Assembly: GCA_030834695.1 (NCBI GenBank)
Contig: JAUQXK010000040.1
Coordinates: 1-44,603 of the forward strand
Source of the DNA: Desulfobacterales bacterium
Lineage (GTDB): Bacteria; Desulfobacterota; Desulfobacteria; Desulfobacterales; SpSt-501
Length of the DNA: 44,603 nucleotides
Direction: 5' to 3'
Shown here: positions 34,460 to 43,773 of the stretch, in pieces
How the letters are laid out: each line of letters opens with the position of its first letter
Position numbering within the stretch: position 1 is the stretch's first letter
The notes under the pieces: generated by a model
What the model saw: only the letters and a program-made list of their open reading frames with translations
Told to the model about the DNA's origin: nothing
Databases searched by the model: none
Made by a program: the position numbers and the translations under genes

Positions 34460-37400
34460 CATCGCCGACGGTAAAAGGAAATCAGAATATGATGAGCAGA
34501 GCCGATAACCAAGAACCGAGGGTGCGCGTTGTCGACTGCGCTAACACCGCGACCCCGGAGGTTCAATTACTGTCGAACGGTAAATACCACGTCATGGTCA
34601 CGAGCGCAGGCGGCGGCTATAGTCGCTGGCAAGACCTCGCACTCACACGCTGGCGCGAAGACGCTACCTGCGACAACTGGGGCGCCTTCTGTTACATCCG
34701 CGACCTTGCGAGCGGGAACGTCTGGTCAACCGCATATCAGCCGACGCTCAAGCGAGCGGACAGCTGCGAAGCGGTTTTCTCGGAAGGTCGGGCGACGCTC
34801 CGCCGTCGTGATCACGATATCGAGACGCAGACCCAAATCGCCGTTTCGCCGGAATATGACGTCGAGCTGCGCCGAGTCCACATCAGCAACTGTTCTGCCA
34901 GACGCAGGGTGGTCGATGTAACGAGTTACGCGGAAATCGTGCTCGCACTGCCTGCCACGGACGCGGCGCACCCGGCGTTCAGCAAACTGTTTGTCGAAAC
35001 CGAGATTCTCCGCGAGCGCCAGGCGATCCTGTGCACGCGCCGCGCGCGAGCCCCCGACGAGCCGACACCATGGATGTTTCACCTGCTGGGCTCGCATAAG
35101 CCGGCACGGGAGGAAGTCTCTTATGAGACGGACCGCCTGCGCTTCATAGGTCGCGGCCGCACCACGGCTGATCCGCAGGCGCTCTACGACAATGCGGCCT
35201 TGTCCGGGAGTGCAGGTCCCGTGCTCGATCCGGTGGCCGCGATCCGCTGTTGCATCACGATCGAGCCGGGTGAGACCGTAACCGTCGATCTGATCAGCGG
35301 CATCAGCGAGACACGCGAGGCCTGCATGGCACTGGTCGATAAATACCAGGATCGACAGCTTGCCGATCGCGTTCTCGCTGCGGCTCCGACTCATGACCAG
35401 GCGATCCTGACCCGGCTCCAAGCGAATGGGGCGGATGCGCAGCTCTATGCACGCCTTGCGGGTTCTGTCATCTACACCAACGCGTCGCTGCGCACCGACC
35501 CGAGCATTCTCGGCAAGAACCGCCAAGGCCAGTCCGGTCTATGGAGGTTCGCCATCTCCGGCGATTTGCCGATCGTGCTGCTGCGAATTGCGAATTCGGC
35601 GAATATCGAGCTGGTGCGCCAACTCCTGCAAGCCCACGCTTATTGGCGCCTGCAGGGGCTGGCAGTCGACCTGGTGATTCTCTGCGAGGATAGCGAAGGC
35701 CGCCCGTCCCCTCTGCACGAGCAGATAGCGAAGCTTATAGCCGCAGGCGGCGACGCCGACCGGGTCGACCAACCCGGCGGCATCTTCGTGCACCCAGCCG
35801 ATAAGATCGACGATGCGGACCGCATCCTGCTGCAGACGGTTGCCCGCGTCGTCATCAACGATAGCGGGGGGTCGCTGGCGGAGCAGCTTGATCGGAGTCG
35901 TGCTTCCTTGGCCTCGGTCCTACCACGGCCAAGCGCGCGCAGAAGTAGCAACGGCACCCCGGCACCCGTCGTGTCGACTCATCCCGGCCTGATCTTTTTC
36001 AACGGGCTGGGCGGGTTCACTCCGGATGGACGCGAGTACGTCATCACGAGCACGACAGGGCACATGACGCCAGCACCGTGGGTGAATGTCCTGGCCAACC
36101 CATCGTTTGGAACCCTCGTGTCCGAGAGCGGCAGCGCGACGACCTGGAGCGAAAACGCGCATGAGTTTCGTCTCACGCCGTGGTCGAATGACCCGGTCGG
36201 CGATCCGAACACCGAGGTGTATTACCTCCGTGACGAGGAAAGTGGCCGCTTTTGGTCGACCACCCTGCTGCCAAGTGGCGGCGCGACGCCTTATGTCACG
36301 CGCCACGGCTTCGGCTACAGCATTTTCGAACACAGCGAGCAGGGTATCGATTCGGAGTTATTCGTGTATGTGGCTATCGATGCGTCGGTCAAGTTCGCGG
36401 TGTTGAAGCTGCACAATCGTTCGGGTCGCGCGCGCCGGCTGTCCGTCACCGGCTACCTCGAATGGGTGCTCGGTGACGAGCGCACGAAAACGCACATGTA
36501 TGTGATCACCGAGCTTGATTCCGGCAGTGGCGCGCTGTTCGCACGCAATCCTTACCATACGGACTTTGCAGGGCGCACTGCATTCTTCGATGTCGATGAC
36601 GTTGCGGACCGCAGTTTTTGTGGTGATCGTGCCGAGTTCCTCGGGCGCAACGGCACGCTGCGCAATCCGGCCGCAATGTCTCGGTTTCAACTTTCCGGCA
36701 CGGTGGGTGCCGCGCTCGATCCGTGTGCCGCGATCCGAGTTCCATTCGAGTTGGCCGATGGGCAAAAGCGCGAGATCGTCTTCCGGCTCGGTGCCGGAGG
36801 CAACGTCGAGGAGGCCCGTGATTTGGTACGACACTGGCGAGGATCAATAGCTGCGCACGACGCGCTCGTCGCGGTGCAGCAATACTGGGGGCACACCCTG
36901 GAGGCCGTGCAGGTGGAAACGCCCGACCTGGCGCTCGATGTGCTCGCCAACGGATGGCTGGTGTACCAGATTCTCGCGTGCCGGGTGTGGGGGCGCAACG
37001 CGTTTTACCAGTCGAGTGGTGCGTTCGGGTTCCGCGATCAGCTACAGGACGCGATGGCGCTGATCCATACCGAGCCGAGCCTCGTACGTGAGCACCTTTT
37101 GAGCTGTGCGTCGCGGCAGTTCCCCGAAGGCGATGTCCAGCATTGGTGGCATCCGCCGTCGGGACGAGGTGTGCGGACGCATTGTTCGGATGATTACCTG
37201 TGGTTGCCGATAGCGACATGCCGCTACGTGCTGGCTACCGGCGACACCGACGTGCTCGACGAACCGGTCCATTTTCTCGAAGGCCGTGCGCTGAAGGATG
37301 GTGAGGCGTCGTGCTACGATCTGCCTACGCAGTCTGCAGAAGTGGCTAATGTATACGAGCACTGCGTGCGCGCCATCAATAGAGGCCTGCGCTTTGGCCA

Positions 37401-38400
37401 ACACGGCATGCCATTGATGGGCTCGGGTGATTGGAACGACGGCATGAACCTCGTCGGCGCCGGTGGCAAGGGCGAAAGCGTCTGGCTCGGCTTTTTCCTG
37501 TGCGCGGTGCTGGCACAGTTCGGGGAGCTGGCGCGGCTGCGCGGCGACCTGTCGTTCGCCCAGCGTTGCCGGAGCGATGCCGTTCGGCTACGCCAGAATA
37601 TCGAGCAGGGTGGCTGGGATGGTGCCTGGTACCGGCGAGCGTACTTCGACGATGGCTCGCCGCTGGGCTCCGCGGAAAACTCCGAATGCCGGATCGATTC
37701 GATTGCGCAGAGCTGGTCGATCCTTTCCGGCTCGGGCGAGGCGCCGCACGCTCGCATGGCCATGGAAGCGGTGGACAGAATACTTGTCCGCCGGGAAAGT
37801 GCGTTGGTCCAATTGCTGGATCCGCCGTTCGACCACTCCAAACCCGATCCCGGCTACATCAAAGGGTACTTGAAGGGCGTGCGCGAGAATGGTGGCCAGT
37901 ACACCCATGCCGCAGTGTGGGCTGCGATGGCGTTCGCGGCAATGGGCGACGCCGAGCGCGCGTTCGAGCTGTTTAACATGATCAATCCGGTCAATCACGC
38001 GAACTCGACGGATTCGATCGCAGTCTACAAGACGGAGCCCTATGTCCTCGCGTCCGACGTTTACGCCTTCCCACCGCATCGCGGCCGCGGTGGCTGGACG
38101 TGGTACACGGGTTCGGCCGGCTGGATGTACCGGCTCATCCTTGAATCACTCCTGGGCGTGAAACTCGACGTGGATAAGCTGCATTTTGAGCCGTGTCTAC
38201 CTGCGGACTGGACTACGTTCAAGCTGCACTACCGGTATCGGGAGACGATCTATCACATCACGGTCTCCCAAATCTGCACCGCAGACGGCAAGACGAGGGT
38301 AACGCTGGATGGCGTCGAGCGACACGACCAGGCCGTTCCTCTGGTTGACGACGGCCAGGAGCACGTGGTCGAGGTGAACATACATCGTGTACAAAGTTGA
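34456..38400 (+). CDS. GH94 family protein equal to the C-terminal half of cyclic beta-1,2-glucan synthase; probable beta-oligoglucan phosphorylase
   Basis: This 1314-residue soluble protein has no signal peptide. It has two beta-sandwich modules of the GH94/GT36 type, at about 20-300 ([19 protein letters not shown]) and 500-770 ([19 protein letters not shown]). An (alpha/alpha)6 barrel at about 840-1200 carries [23 protein letters not shown] near 989 with the likely general-acid Asp, and [11 protein letters not shown]. In cyclic glucan synthases (NdvB/ChvB) this part follows a membrane glycosyltransferase, which is absent here. Stand-alone GH94 enzymes phosphorolyse oligoglucans, and 1,2-beta-oligoglucan phosphorylase is the best-fitting activity. 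ATG 34456 overlaps the zwf stop (ATGA); ATG 34489 with AAAAGGAAA is an alternative. Confidence 0.88.
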   Translation: MTSPTVKGNQNMMSRADNQEPRVRVVDCANTATPEVQLLSNGKYHVMVTSAGGGYSRWQDLALTRWREDATCDNWGAFCYIRDLASGNVWSTAYQPTLKRADSCEAVFSEGRATLRRRDHDIETQTQIAVSPEYDVELRRVHISNCSARRRVVDVTSYAEIVLALPATDAAHPAFSKLFVETEILRERQAILCTRRARAPDEPTPWMFHLLGSHKPAREEVSYETDRLRFIGRGRTTADPQALYDNAALSGSAGPVLDPVAAIRCCITIEPGETVTVDLISGISETREACMALVDKYQDRQLADRVLAAAPTHDQAILTRLQANGADAQLYARLAGSVIYTNASLRTDPSILGKNRQGQSGLWRFAISGDLPIVLLRIANSANIELVRQLLQAHAYWRLQGLAVDLVILCEDSEGRPSPLHEQIAKLIAAGGDADRVDQPGGIFVHPADKIDDADRILLQTVARVVINDSGGSLAEQLDRSRASLASVLPRPSARRSSNGTPAPVVSTHPGLIFFNGLGGFTPDGREYVITSTTGHMTPAPWVNVLANPSFGTLVSESGSATTWSENAHEFRLTPWSNDPVGDPNTEVYYLRDEESGRFWSTTLLPSGGATPYVTRHGFGYSIFEHSEQGIDSELFVYVAIDASVKFAVLKLHNRSGRARRLSVTGYLEWVLGDERTKTHMYVITELDSGSGALFARNPYHTDFAGRTAFFDVDDVADRSFCGDRAEFLGRNGTLRNPAAMSRFQLSGTVGAALDPCAAIRVPFELADGQKREIVFRLGAGGNVEEARDLVRHWRGSIAAHDALVAVQQYWGHTLEAVQVETPDLALDVLANGWLVYQILACRVWGRNAFYQSSGAFGFRDQLQDAMALIHTEPSLVREHLLSCASRQFPEGDVQHWWHPPSGRGVRTHCSDDYLWLPIATCRYVLATGDTDVLDEPVHFLEGRALKDGEASCYDLPTQSAEVANVYEHCVRAINRGLRFGQHGMPLMGSGDWNDGMNLVGAGGKGESVWLGFFLCAVLAQFGELARLRGDLSFAQRCRSDAVRLRQNIEQGGWDGAWYRRAYFDDGSPLGSAENSECRIDSIAQSWSILSGSGEAPHARMAMEAVDRILVRRESALVQLLDPPFDHSKPDPGYIKGYLKGVRENGGQYTHAAVWAAMAFAAMGDAERAFELFNMINPVNHANSTDSIAVYKTEPYVLASDVYAFPPHRGRGGWTWYTGSAGWMYRLILESLLGVKLDVDKLHFEPCLPADWTTFKLHYRYRETIYHITVSQICTADGKTRVTLDGVERHDQAVPLVDDGQEHVVEVNIHRVQS

Positions 38401-38557
38401 TGAGAATTCGGCCGTTCCGGCGGAGAGGATGTTTCGCGGATTTTCCGGCCTGCATCCAGGACCGCCTACTGGTCACCACAGTTCAACGGCTGGCAGCCGC
38501 GATACGGACAGTGATGGCCGAGTGTCGAACTCAAATTCCGTACCGCGCGGAGCTCTG

Positions 38558-38690
38558 CGGGCGCTTTGAGTCTCGGGGCGACACCGGCTACGCCGATCGG
38601 CGGCTCCTCTGCGCCATGCGAAAGCAGTTTGGCGGGCATGACGAGAAGCAGGTTGAATCTGGCACCAGTCAGCTGCGTAAGGTGACGTGA
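38558..38690 (+). pseudogene. 3' fragment of a second gnd gene
   Basis: Bases 38558-38649 are almost the same as the end of gnd at 32940-33028. [20 protein letters not shown] followed by [10 protein letters not shown] compares with [19 protein letters not shown] then [10 protein letters not shown]. They differ by a few substitutions and one 3-base insertion. The open frame continues to TGA 38688-38690, which overlaps the next gene's ATG as TGATG. The rest of this gnd copy is missing. The preceding bases, 38401-38557, are open in the same frame but not recognisable. Confidence 0.88.
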
Positions 38691-40006
38691 TGGATCATAA
38701 GGATGGTGACACGAGACTACTGGAGGTTCTCCAACGCGAGGCGTTCGAATACTTCCTGCATGAGACCAACCCTGCCAATGGATTGGTGAGGGACAAGACT
38801 TGCGAGGGCTGGCCCGCGAGCATCGCCGCCGTCGGGCTGGCGCTGACGGCGTATCCCGTCGGAGTCGAGCGCGCTTTTCTCACGCGCGAGGAAGCCGTTA
38901 AGAGAACGCTCACGACGCTGCGGTTCTTCGCGCACAGCCCACAAGGACCGGAGCCCAATGCGACGGGTTACAAGGGCTTCTACTATCACTTTCTCGACAT
39001 GGAGACCGGCGAGCGCGTGTGGAGGTGCGAGCTGTCGACTGTGGACACGGCGCTGCTCCTCGCCGGAGCGCTGACGGCTGCCGCGTACTTTGATCGGCAG
39101 ACGACGGACGAACGCGACATCCGATCTCTCACCGAAGCCCTTTACGTGCAGGCCGACTGGCAGTGGGCGCAGAACGGCGCCGCCACGGTCACCCATGGGT
39201 GGAAGCCGGAGAGTGGTTTCCTGCCCTATCGATGGCAAGGCTACGATGAGGCGCTGATTCTTTATCTGCTCGGCCTCGGTTCGCCTACGCATCCGCTGCC
39301 CGCCGAGAGCTACACCGCGTGGGTTTCGACGTACGAGTGGAAGCGCATCTACGATTCCGAGCTGCTCTATGCCGGACCGCTCTTCACGCACCAACTCTCA
39401 CATGTATGGATCGATTTTCGCGGTATCCAGGACGAATTCATGCGTGGCCGCGGCATCGACTACTTCGAAAACACTCGTCGCGCCACCTACGTGCAACAAC
39501 AGTACGCGATGCGCAATCCGCAGCAGTTTAAGAATTACAGCGAGCACAGTTGGGGAATCACGGCCAGTGGCGGCCCTGGTGAAATGACGTGTCGGATCGA
39601 TGGCATCGAACGACGGTTCTTTGACTATCTGGCGCGCGGCGTCCCCTACGGCCCAGACGACGGCACGCTTGCCCCGTGGGCGGTGGTCGCTTCGCTGCCC
39701 TTCGCACCGGAGATCGTGATGCCGACCATCGGCTATTTCCAACGGCTCCGTCTGCGAGAGACCCATCCCTATGGGCTCAAGGCCAGCTTCAATCCGACTT
39801 TCCCGGATAAGTCGGGAAACGAGTACGGCTGGGTGTCTCCATGGCATTACGGAATCAATCTGGGGCCGATGATCGCGATGATCGAGAACTACCGTTCAGG
39901 ATTGGTCTGGGACTTGACGCGGCAGTGCCGTCCCATTGTCACAGGTCTGCGTTGTGCCGGATTCGCCAACGGCTGGTTATCCGGTCGACAGATGACAGGA
40001 CCATAA
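38690..40006 (+). CDS. GH144-type endo-beta-1,2-glucanase / glucoamylase-domain protein
   Basis: This 438-residue protein consists of one glucoamylase-like (PF10091) alpha/alpha barrel. Marker stretches are LQREAFEYFLHETNPANGLV at the start, TGYKGFYYHFLDMETGERVW, ELSTVDTALLLAGALTA, GYDEALILYLLGLGSPTHP, FTHQLSHVWIDFRGIQD, and NYSEHSWGITASGGP with candidate acidic catalytic residues. Close relatives are the GH144 endo-beta-1,2-glucanases, and the same fold forms the middle part of cyclic beta-1,2-glucan synthase. There is no signal peptide, so any substrate would be oligomeric and inside the cell, or export uses another route. ATG 38690 overlaps the stop of the gnd relic. With the GH94 gene upstream it suggests beta-1,2-glucan breakdown. 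Confidence 0.85.
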   Translation: MDHKDGDTRLLEVLQREAFEYFLHETNPANGLVRDKTCEGWPASIAAVGLALTAYPVGVERAFLTREEAVKRTLTTLRFFAHSPQGPEPNATGYKGFYYHFLDMETGERVWRCELSTVDTALLLAGALTAAAYFDRQTTDERDIRSLTEALYVQADWQWAQNGAATVTHGWKPESGFLPYRWQGYDEALILYLLGLGSPTHPLPAESYTAWVSTYEWKRIYDSELLYAGPLFTHQLSHVWIDFRGIQDEFMRGRGIDYFENTRRATYVQQQYAMRNPQQFKNYSEHSWGITASGGPGEMTCRIDGIERRFFDYLARGVPYGPDDGTLAPWAVVASLPFAPEIVMPTIGYFQRLRLRETHPYGLKASFNPTFPDKSGNEYGWVSPWHYGINLGPMIAMIENYRSGLVWDLTRQCRPIVTGLRCAGFANGWLSGRQMTGP

Positions 40007-40008
40007 AG

Positions 40009-40110
40009 AAAGCGTCTGCAGCCACCAGCCTGTTCCTGGATATCGGTGGCGTCTTGCTGACCGAAGATTAGGACCGTGACGCTCGCAAAGCTGTATACGG
40101 ATCATTCTAA
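40009..40110 (+). pseudogene. 5' fragment of a HAD-hydrolase gene with an in-frame stop
   Basis: The frame reads SLFLDIGGVLLTED, stop (TAG 40069-40071), then DRDARKAVYGSF. It is homologous to TLFLDIGGVLLTNGWDHHAR at the start of the intact HAD gene at 43090; the stop stands where that gene has Trp. Homology fades after about 40100 and another stop follows. No start codon is present. It lies between the glucanase gene and pgm and is the remains of a second HAD copy. Confidence 0.82.
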
Positions 40111-40149
40111 TACGGTGGCATACCCGCTGCCGTTATTGAGGAGCTTTCT

Positions 40150-41829
40150 ATGAAGGTAAGTCCACTTGCGGGTAAACCCGCCGGACCATCGATGCTGGTC
40201 AACGTCCCCAAACTTGTCACCGCCTACTACACGGAGGTCCCAGAGCCGTCAGTGCCCGAACAAAGGGTCGCATTCGGCACCTCGGGGCATCGTGGTTCCG
40301 CGTTCGACAAGAGCTTCAACGAATGGCACGTCCTTGCCATCAGTCAGGCCATTTGCCGGTACCGCAAGGAGCGGGGCATCGATGGCCCGCTGTTTCTGGG
40401 CATCGACACGCACGCACTTTCCGTACCGGCTCTTGCCAGCGCGCTCGAAGTGCTGGCGGCCAACGGCGTGGAGGTCATGATTGCCGAGAACGACGAATAC
40501 ACTCCCACGCCTGCGGTTTCTCACGCGATACTCACTTACAACCGCGGCCGCGATAAAGGAATGGCCGACGGCATTGTCATCACGCCTTCACACAATCCGC
40601 CACATGACGGCGGCTTCAAATACAATCCCCCAAACGGAGGGCCGGCGGATGCCGGCGTTACCGGATGGATCGGGGCGAAGGCCAATGAGTTTCTCGAAAG
40701 CAGTCTCCAGGGTGTGAAAAGAATCCCGTTCGAGCAGGCTTTGCGCGCCGCCACGACGCATCGACACGATTATCTCAACGCTTACGTGAGCGATCTTGGC
40801 AGTGTGCTCGATATGGAGGCGATTCACGGCGCGAGCATTCGAATGGGCGTAGATCCCCTCGGTGGCGCCGGGGTCCATTATTGGGCCCGGATTGCCGAGC
40901 GCTACAGCCTGAACCTTGCCGTCGTCAACGATGCTGTCGATCCGACATTCCGTTTCATGACGGTGGATTGGGACGGGCAGATCCGTATGGACCCATCCTC
41001 GGCCTATGCGATGCAGGGCTTGATAGGGATGAAGGACCGCTTTGATCTTTCCTTCGCCTGTGACACCGACCATGACCGGCACGGAATTGTAACCCGAAGT
41101 GCAGGGTTGCTGCCGCCCAATCACTACCTTTCCGTCGCTATCTTCTATCTTTTCCAACACCGACCGAAGTGGAGCAAGGCAGCGGCCGTCGGCAAGACGG
41201 TAGTAAGCAGCCAGATGATCGATCACGTCACGGCGAAGCTTGGTAGGAGGCTCTACGAGGTGCCCGTCGGCTTCAAGTGGTTTGTGGATGGCTTGCTCGA
41301 CGAGTCGTTGGGTTTTGGCGGGGAAGAGAGTGCGGGTGCGTCTTTCGTCCGTATGGATGGCAGCGTCTGGACGACGGACAAAGATGGCATCGTCCCGGCT
41401 TTGCTGTCGGCGGAGATCATAGCCCGGATGGGCCGGGATCCCGGTGAAATATACCGTGAGCTTACGCGCGAGTTCGGTGAGCCGCTATACGACCGTGTTG
41501 AGGCGCAAGCCACTCCGGATCAAAAGGAACTGTTAGCGAAACTCTCACCCCAGCAGGTTAAGCTCACTGATCTGGCGGGCGAAAAAATCCAGACCATCCT
41601 CACCCATGCGCCGGGCAACAGTGCACCCATTGGCGGCGTGAAGGTAATTGCGAAAAACGGATGGTTTGCGGCGCGCCCGTCCGGGACGGAAGACATCTAC
41701 AAGATTTATGCGGAGAGCTTCCGGGGAGCAGATCATCTGCGCCACCTTCTGGAGGAAGCCCAGGCGATTGTCAGTGATGCTTTGGCGACGCCGCCGGTGC
41801 CGGAGCGGGGCAAAGGTACCGCATCGTAG
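40150..41829 (+). CDS. pgm: Alpha-D-glucose phosphate-specific phosphoglucomutase
   Basis: This 559-residue cytoplasmic enzyme interconverts glucose-1-phosphate and glucose-6-phosphate. It has [12 protein letters not shown] at the start and the phosphoserine loop [17 protein letters not shown] near 147. The magnesium loop is CDTDHDRHG near 304, the sugar-binding loop is GEESAG near 391, and the phosphate-binding loop is [15 protein letters not shown] near 508. Length matches E. coli Pgm (about 546). GAGGAG lies six bases before ATG 40150. Its job here fits exactly between a phosphorylase that releases glucose-1-phosphate and zwf, which consumes glucose-6-phosphate. A damaged 5' piece of a second copy lies at 31871. 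Confidence 0.96.
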   Translation: MKVSPLAGKPAGPSMLVNVPKLVTAYYTEVPEPSVPEQRVAFGTSGHRGSAFDKSFNEWHVLAISQAICRYRKERGIDGPLFLGIDTHALSVPALASALEVLAANGVEVMIAENDEYTPTPAVSHAILTYNRGRDKGMADGIVITPSHNPPHDGGFKYNPPNGGPADAGVTGWIGAKANEFLESSLQGVKRIPFEQALRAATTHRHDYLNAYVSDLGSVLDMEAIHGASIRMGVDPLGGAGVHYWARIAERYSLNLAVVNDAVDPTFRFMTVDWDGQIRMDPSSAYAMQGLIGMKDRFDLSFACDTDHDRHGIVTRSAGLLPPNHYLSVAIFYLFQHRPKWSKAAAVGKTVVSSQMIDHVTAKLGRRLYEVPVGFKWFVDGLLDESLGFGGEESAGASFVRMDGSVWTTDKDGIVPALLSAEIIARMGRDPGEIYRELTREFGEPLYDRVEAQATPDQKELLAKLSPQQVKLTDLAGEKIQTILTHAPGNSAPIGGVKVIAKNGWFAARPSGTEDIYKIYAESFRGADHLRHLLEEAQAIVSDALATPPVPERGKGTAS

Positions 41830-41945
41830 GTACTTCATCAGCAGACAGCAAGCGATACCAGGGAAGAGGGACCTAACGAGTAACGAGGAAAACCCTAACT
41901 GATGTATTCGAAGATTCGGTCCCGAACCAATTCGGAGGAGAAACC

Positions 41946-42122
41946 ATGAGCAAACAAACACGTGTCAGCCACCCAATCTACAACCTTCTGCCTACGGTAA
42001 TCGAGGGATTCGATTCACTGGCGGAGCTGGCCCTGGATATGCGCTGGTCGTGGAATCATGCTGGAGGAGAAATAATGATGAATAGGCGTCCATTACCAAA
42101 ACATAAAAGCGGGGTGGGCTGA
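41946..42122 (+). pseudogene. 5' fragment of an alpha-glucan (glycogen) phosphorylase gene
   Basis: This 58-residue frame has a perfect ribosome-binding site (GGAGGAG) and starts HPIYNLLPTVIEGFDSLAEL then ALDMRWSWNHA. This is the conserved N-terminus of GlgP-type alpha-glucan phosphorylases. After NHAGGE the homology ends and an unrelated tail (IMMNRRPLPKHKSGVG) leads to TGA 42120-42122. The remaining roughly 600-800 residues are gone. Translation of the stub may still occur and feed ribosomes to the next start two bases later. It indicates that the ancestral island also handled alpha-glucans. Confidence 0.85.
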
Positions 42123-42124
42123 CA

Positions 42125-43090
42125 ATGATCATGGTTCGACCAAAGGTTCTCTCCCATTGGGTTCCGTGGTTCTTTGGGCTGGGTCTTTTGGTCGCCGTGG
42201 TCATGTTCGCCACACACCACAGCCAGGAGATGGCCTTCGCCCAGCTCTTGCTCCACGCTTGGCCTGCTTGGCTGATCGTCGCCCTCTTGCTCCAGATGGG
42301 AACCTACGTGACGGACGCCCGGATCTGGCAGCGAGTCCTTTGTCGCGCGAATATTTCAAAGCCGATCCGCTCCTATGTCGGTTTGGGGTTGGCAAAGCTC
42401 TTCATGGACCAGGCCCTTCCTATCGCTGGCCTGAGCGGCACGTTAATCGTCATCCAAGCACTGGACCGCCGCGGAGTGCCACGCGGCGCAAGCATGACCG
42501 CGGTCGTCATCGACCTCGTGAGCTACTACGCCGCCTACACTCTGGCTATAGCCATCGCTCTTGTCATTGTCTGGGTACTCGGAGACCTCACCCCATTGAT
42601 AGCATTGCCAGCGTGCATCTTCGCACCCCTGGCAGCAGCCGTTCCCATTGCCCTCTTGTGGGTGAGCCGTGGTCGGACCTTGCCCGGTTGGCTCGAACGG
42701 TTACCCCTCATCAAGCCAGCAATTCGAGCGCTTGGTGAGGCGACGGCCACTATTTCTCATGATGTCTGGCTCATCACCCGGTGTACGGGCCTCCAGTTCG
42801 CGATCTTCACGCTCGATGCGGGGACACTCTGGATCATGCTGTGGGCCCTCGGCCTCGTGGTCAATTCAGCGCCGGTCTTTGCAAGCTTTATGCTCTCCAC
42901 GCTATTGCGGACGCTTGGAGTGATTCCTGGAGGCCTTGGGGTATTCGAATCCGTCTCCGTGGCCACCCTCAAGCTCATCGGAGTGCCGGTCGCCGCCGGT
43001 CTCGCGGCCACACTCCTCTTTCGCGTCTTCACCTTCTGGCTACCCATGGCGCCTGGGCTGATCCTCGCGCGGCGTGAGACGAGGGCCTGA
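42125..43090 (+). CDS. Flippase-like membrane protein (UPF0104 / LPG-synthase transmembrane family)
   Basis: This 321-residue inner-membrane protein has about seven or eight hydrophobic segments, such as WLIVALLLQMGTYVTDA and AAYTLAIAIALVIVWVLGDL. The motif PGGLGVFESVSVATLKLIG near residue 285 is diagnostic of the lysylphosphatidylglycerol-synthase transmembrane/UPF0104 family. These proteins resemble flippases for lipid-linked compounds; the actual cargo is unknown. ATG 42125 follows GGGGTGG and comes two bases after the glgP stub stop; ATG 42131 is a close alternative. The stop overlaps the HAD start (TGATG). Its reason for travelling with sugar-phosphate enzymes is not evident. Confidence 0.85.
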   Translation: MIMVRPKVLSHWVPWFFGLGLLVAVVMFATHHSQEMAFAQLLLHAWPAWLIVALLLQMGTYVTDARIWQRVLCRANISKPIRSYVGLGLAKLFMDQALPIAGLSGTLIVIQALDRRGVPRGASMTAVVIDLVSYYAAYTLAIAIALVIVWVLGDLTPLIALPACIFAPLAAAVPIALLWVSRGRTLPGWLERLPLIKPAIRALGEATATISHDVWLITRCTGLQFAIFTLDAGTLWIMLWALGLVVNSAPVFASFMLSTLLRTLGVIPGGLGVFESVSVATLKLIGVPVAAGLAATLLFRVFTFWLPMAPGLILARRETRA

Positions 43091-43773
43091 TGAGGACTGA
43101 ACACCGGAAACTCCGGGGGACCATCATGAAACACCCACCAAAGATTACAACGTTGTTTCTGGATATCGGCGGTGTCCTGCTCACCAATGGGTGGGATCAT
43201 CATGCCCGCAGACGGGCGGCGACGAACTTTAAGCTGGAGTTGGCCGAGATGGAGGATCGGCATCACCTGACCTTCGACACCTACGAGGAGGGGAAACTCA
43301 CGCTGGAAGAATATTTAAATCGGGTGGTCTTCTACAAAAAGCGACCGTTTACTCGCGCTCAGTTTCGGCGCTTCATGTTCGCGCAATCGAAACCATACCC
43401 CGAGATGATCGAGCTGGCCGCTCAGCTCAAGGTCCAGCACGGGCTGAAGATCGCAGTGGTCAGCAACGAAGCCCGAGAGCTGAATTCGCACCGAATTCGG
43501 AAGTTCAACCTTGATGGGTTCGTGGATTTTTTCATTTCCTCCTGCTTCGTCCACTTGCGAAAGCCTGATGCGGACATCTTTCGTATTGCGCTCGATATCG
43601 CGCAGGTTCCGGCCAATCAGGTAGTCTATATCGAAAACACCCCGATGTTCGTCCAGATCGCGGAAGGTTTAGGGATTCCAAGCATTCTTCACACGGATTA
43701 CCGGTCCACGTGCGCGAAACTTGCTTCGTTCGGATTGCAGAATAGCGAAGGAGTCATTCATGAAACCAGCTAA
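43090..43773 (+). CDS. HAD-family hydrolase (phosphoglycolate phosphatase / haloacid dehalogenase-like)
   Basis: This 227-residue hydrolase is probably a sugar-phosphate phosphatase. Motif I is LFLDIGGVLLTNG. In it the nucleophile Asp is present, but the usual second acidic residue (DxD) is replaced by Gly, as in YihX-like members. Motif II lies in IAVVSNEARELN, motif III in SCFVHLRKPDADIFRIALD, and motif IV in VYIENTPMFVQIAEGLG, where the usual DD is EN. The start is either ATG 43090, overlapping the previous stop (TGATG), or ATG 43126 with GGGGGACC before it. The 3' end overlaps ackA by 14 bases. Loss of acidic residues in motif IV makes full activity uncertain. Confidence 0.83.
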   Translation: MRTEHRKLRGTIMKHPPKITTLFLDIGGVLLTNGWDHHARRRAATNFKLELAEMEDRHHLTFDTYEEGKLTLEEYLNRVVFYKKRPFTRAQFRRFMFAQSKPYPEMIELAAQLKVQHGLKIAVVSNEARELNSHRIRKFNLDGFVDFFISSCFVHLRKPDADIFRIALDIAQVPANQVVYIENTPMFVQIAEGLGIPSILHTDYRSTCAKLASFGLQNSEGVIHETS

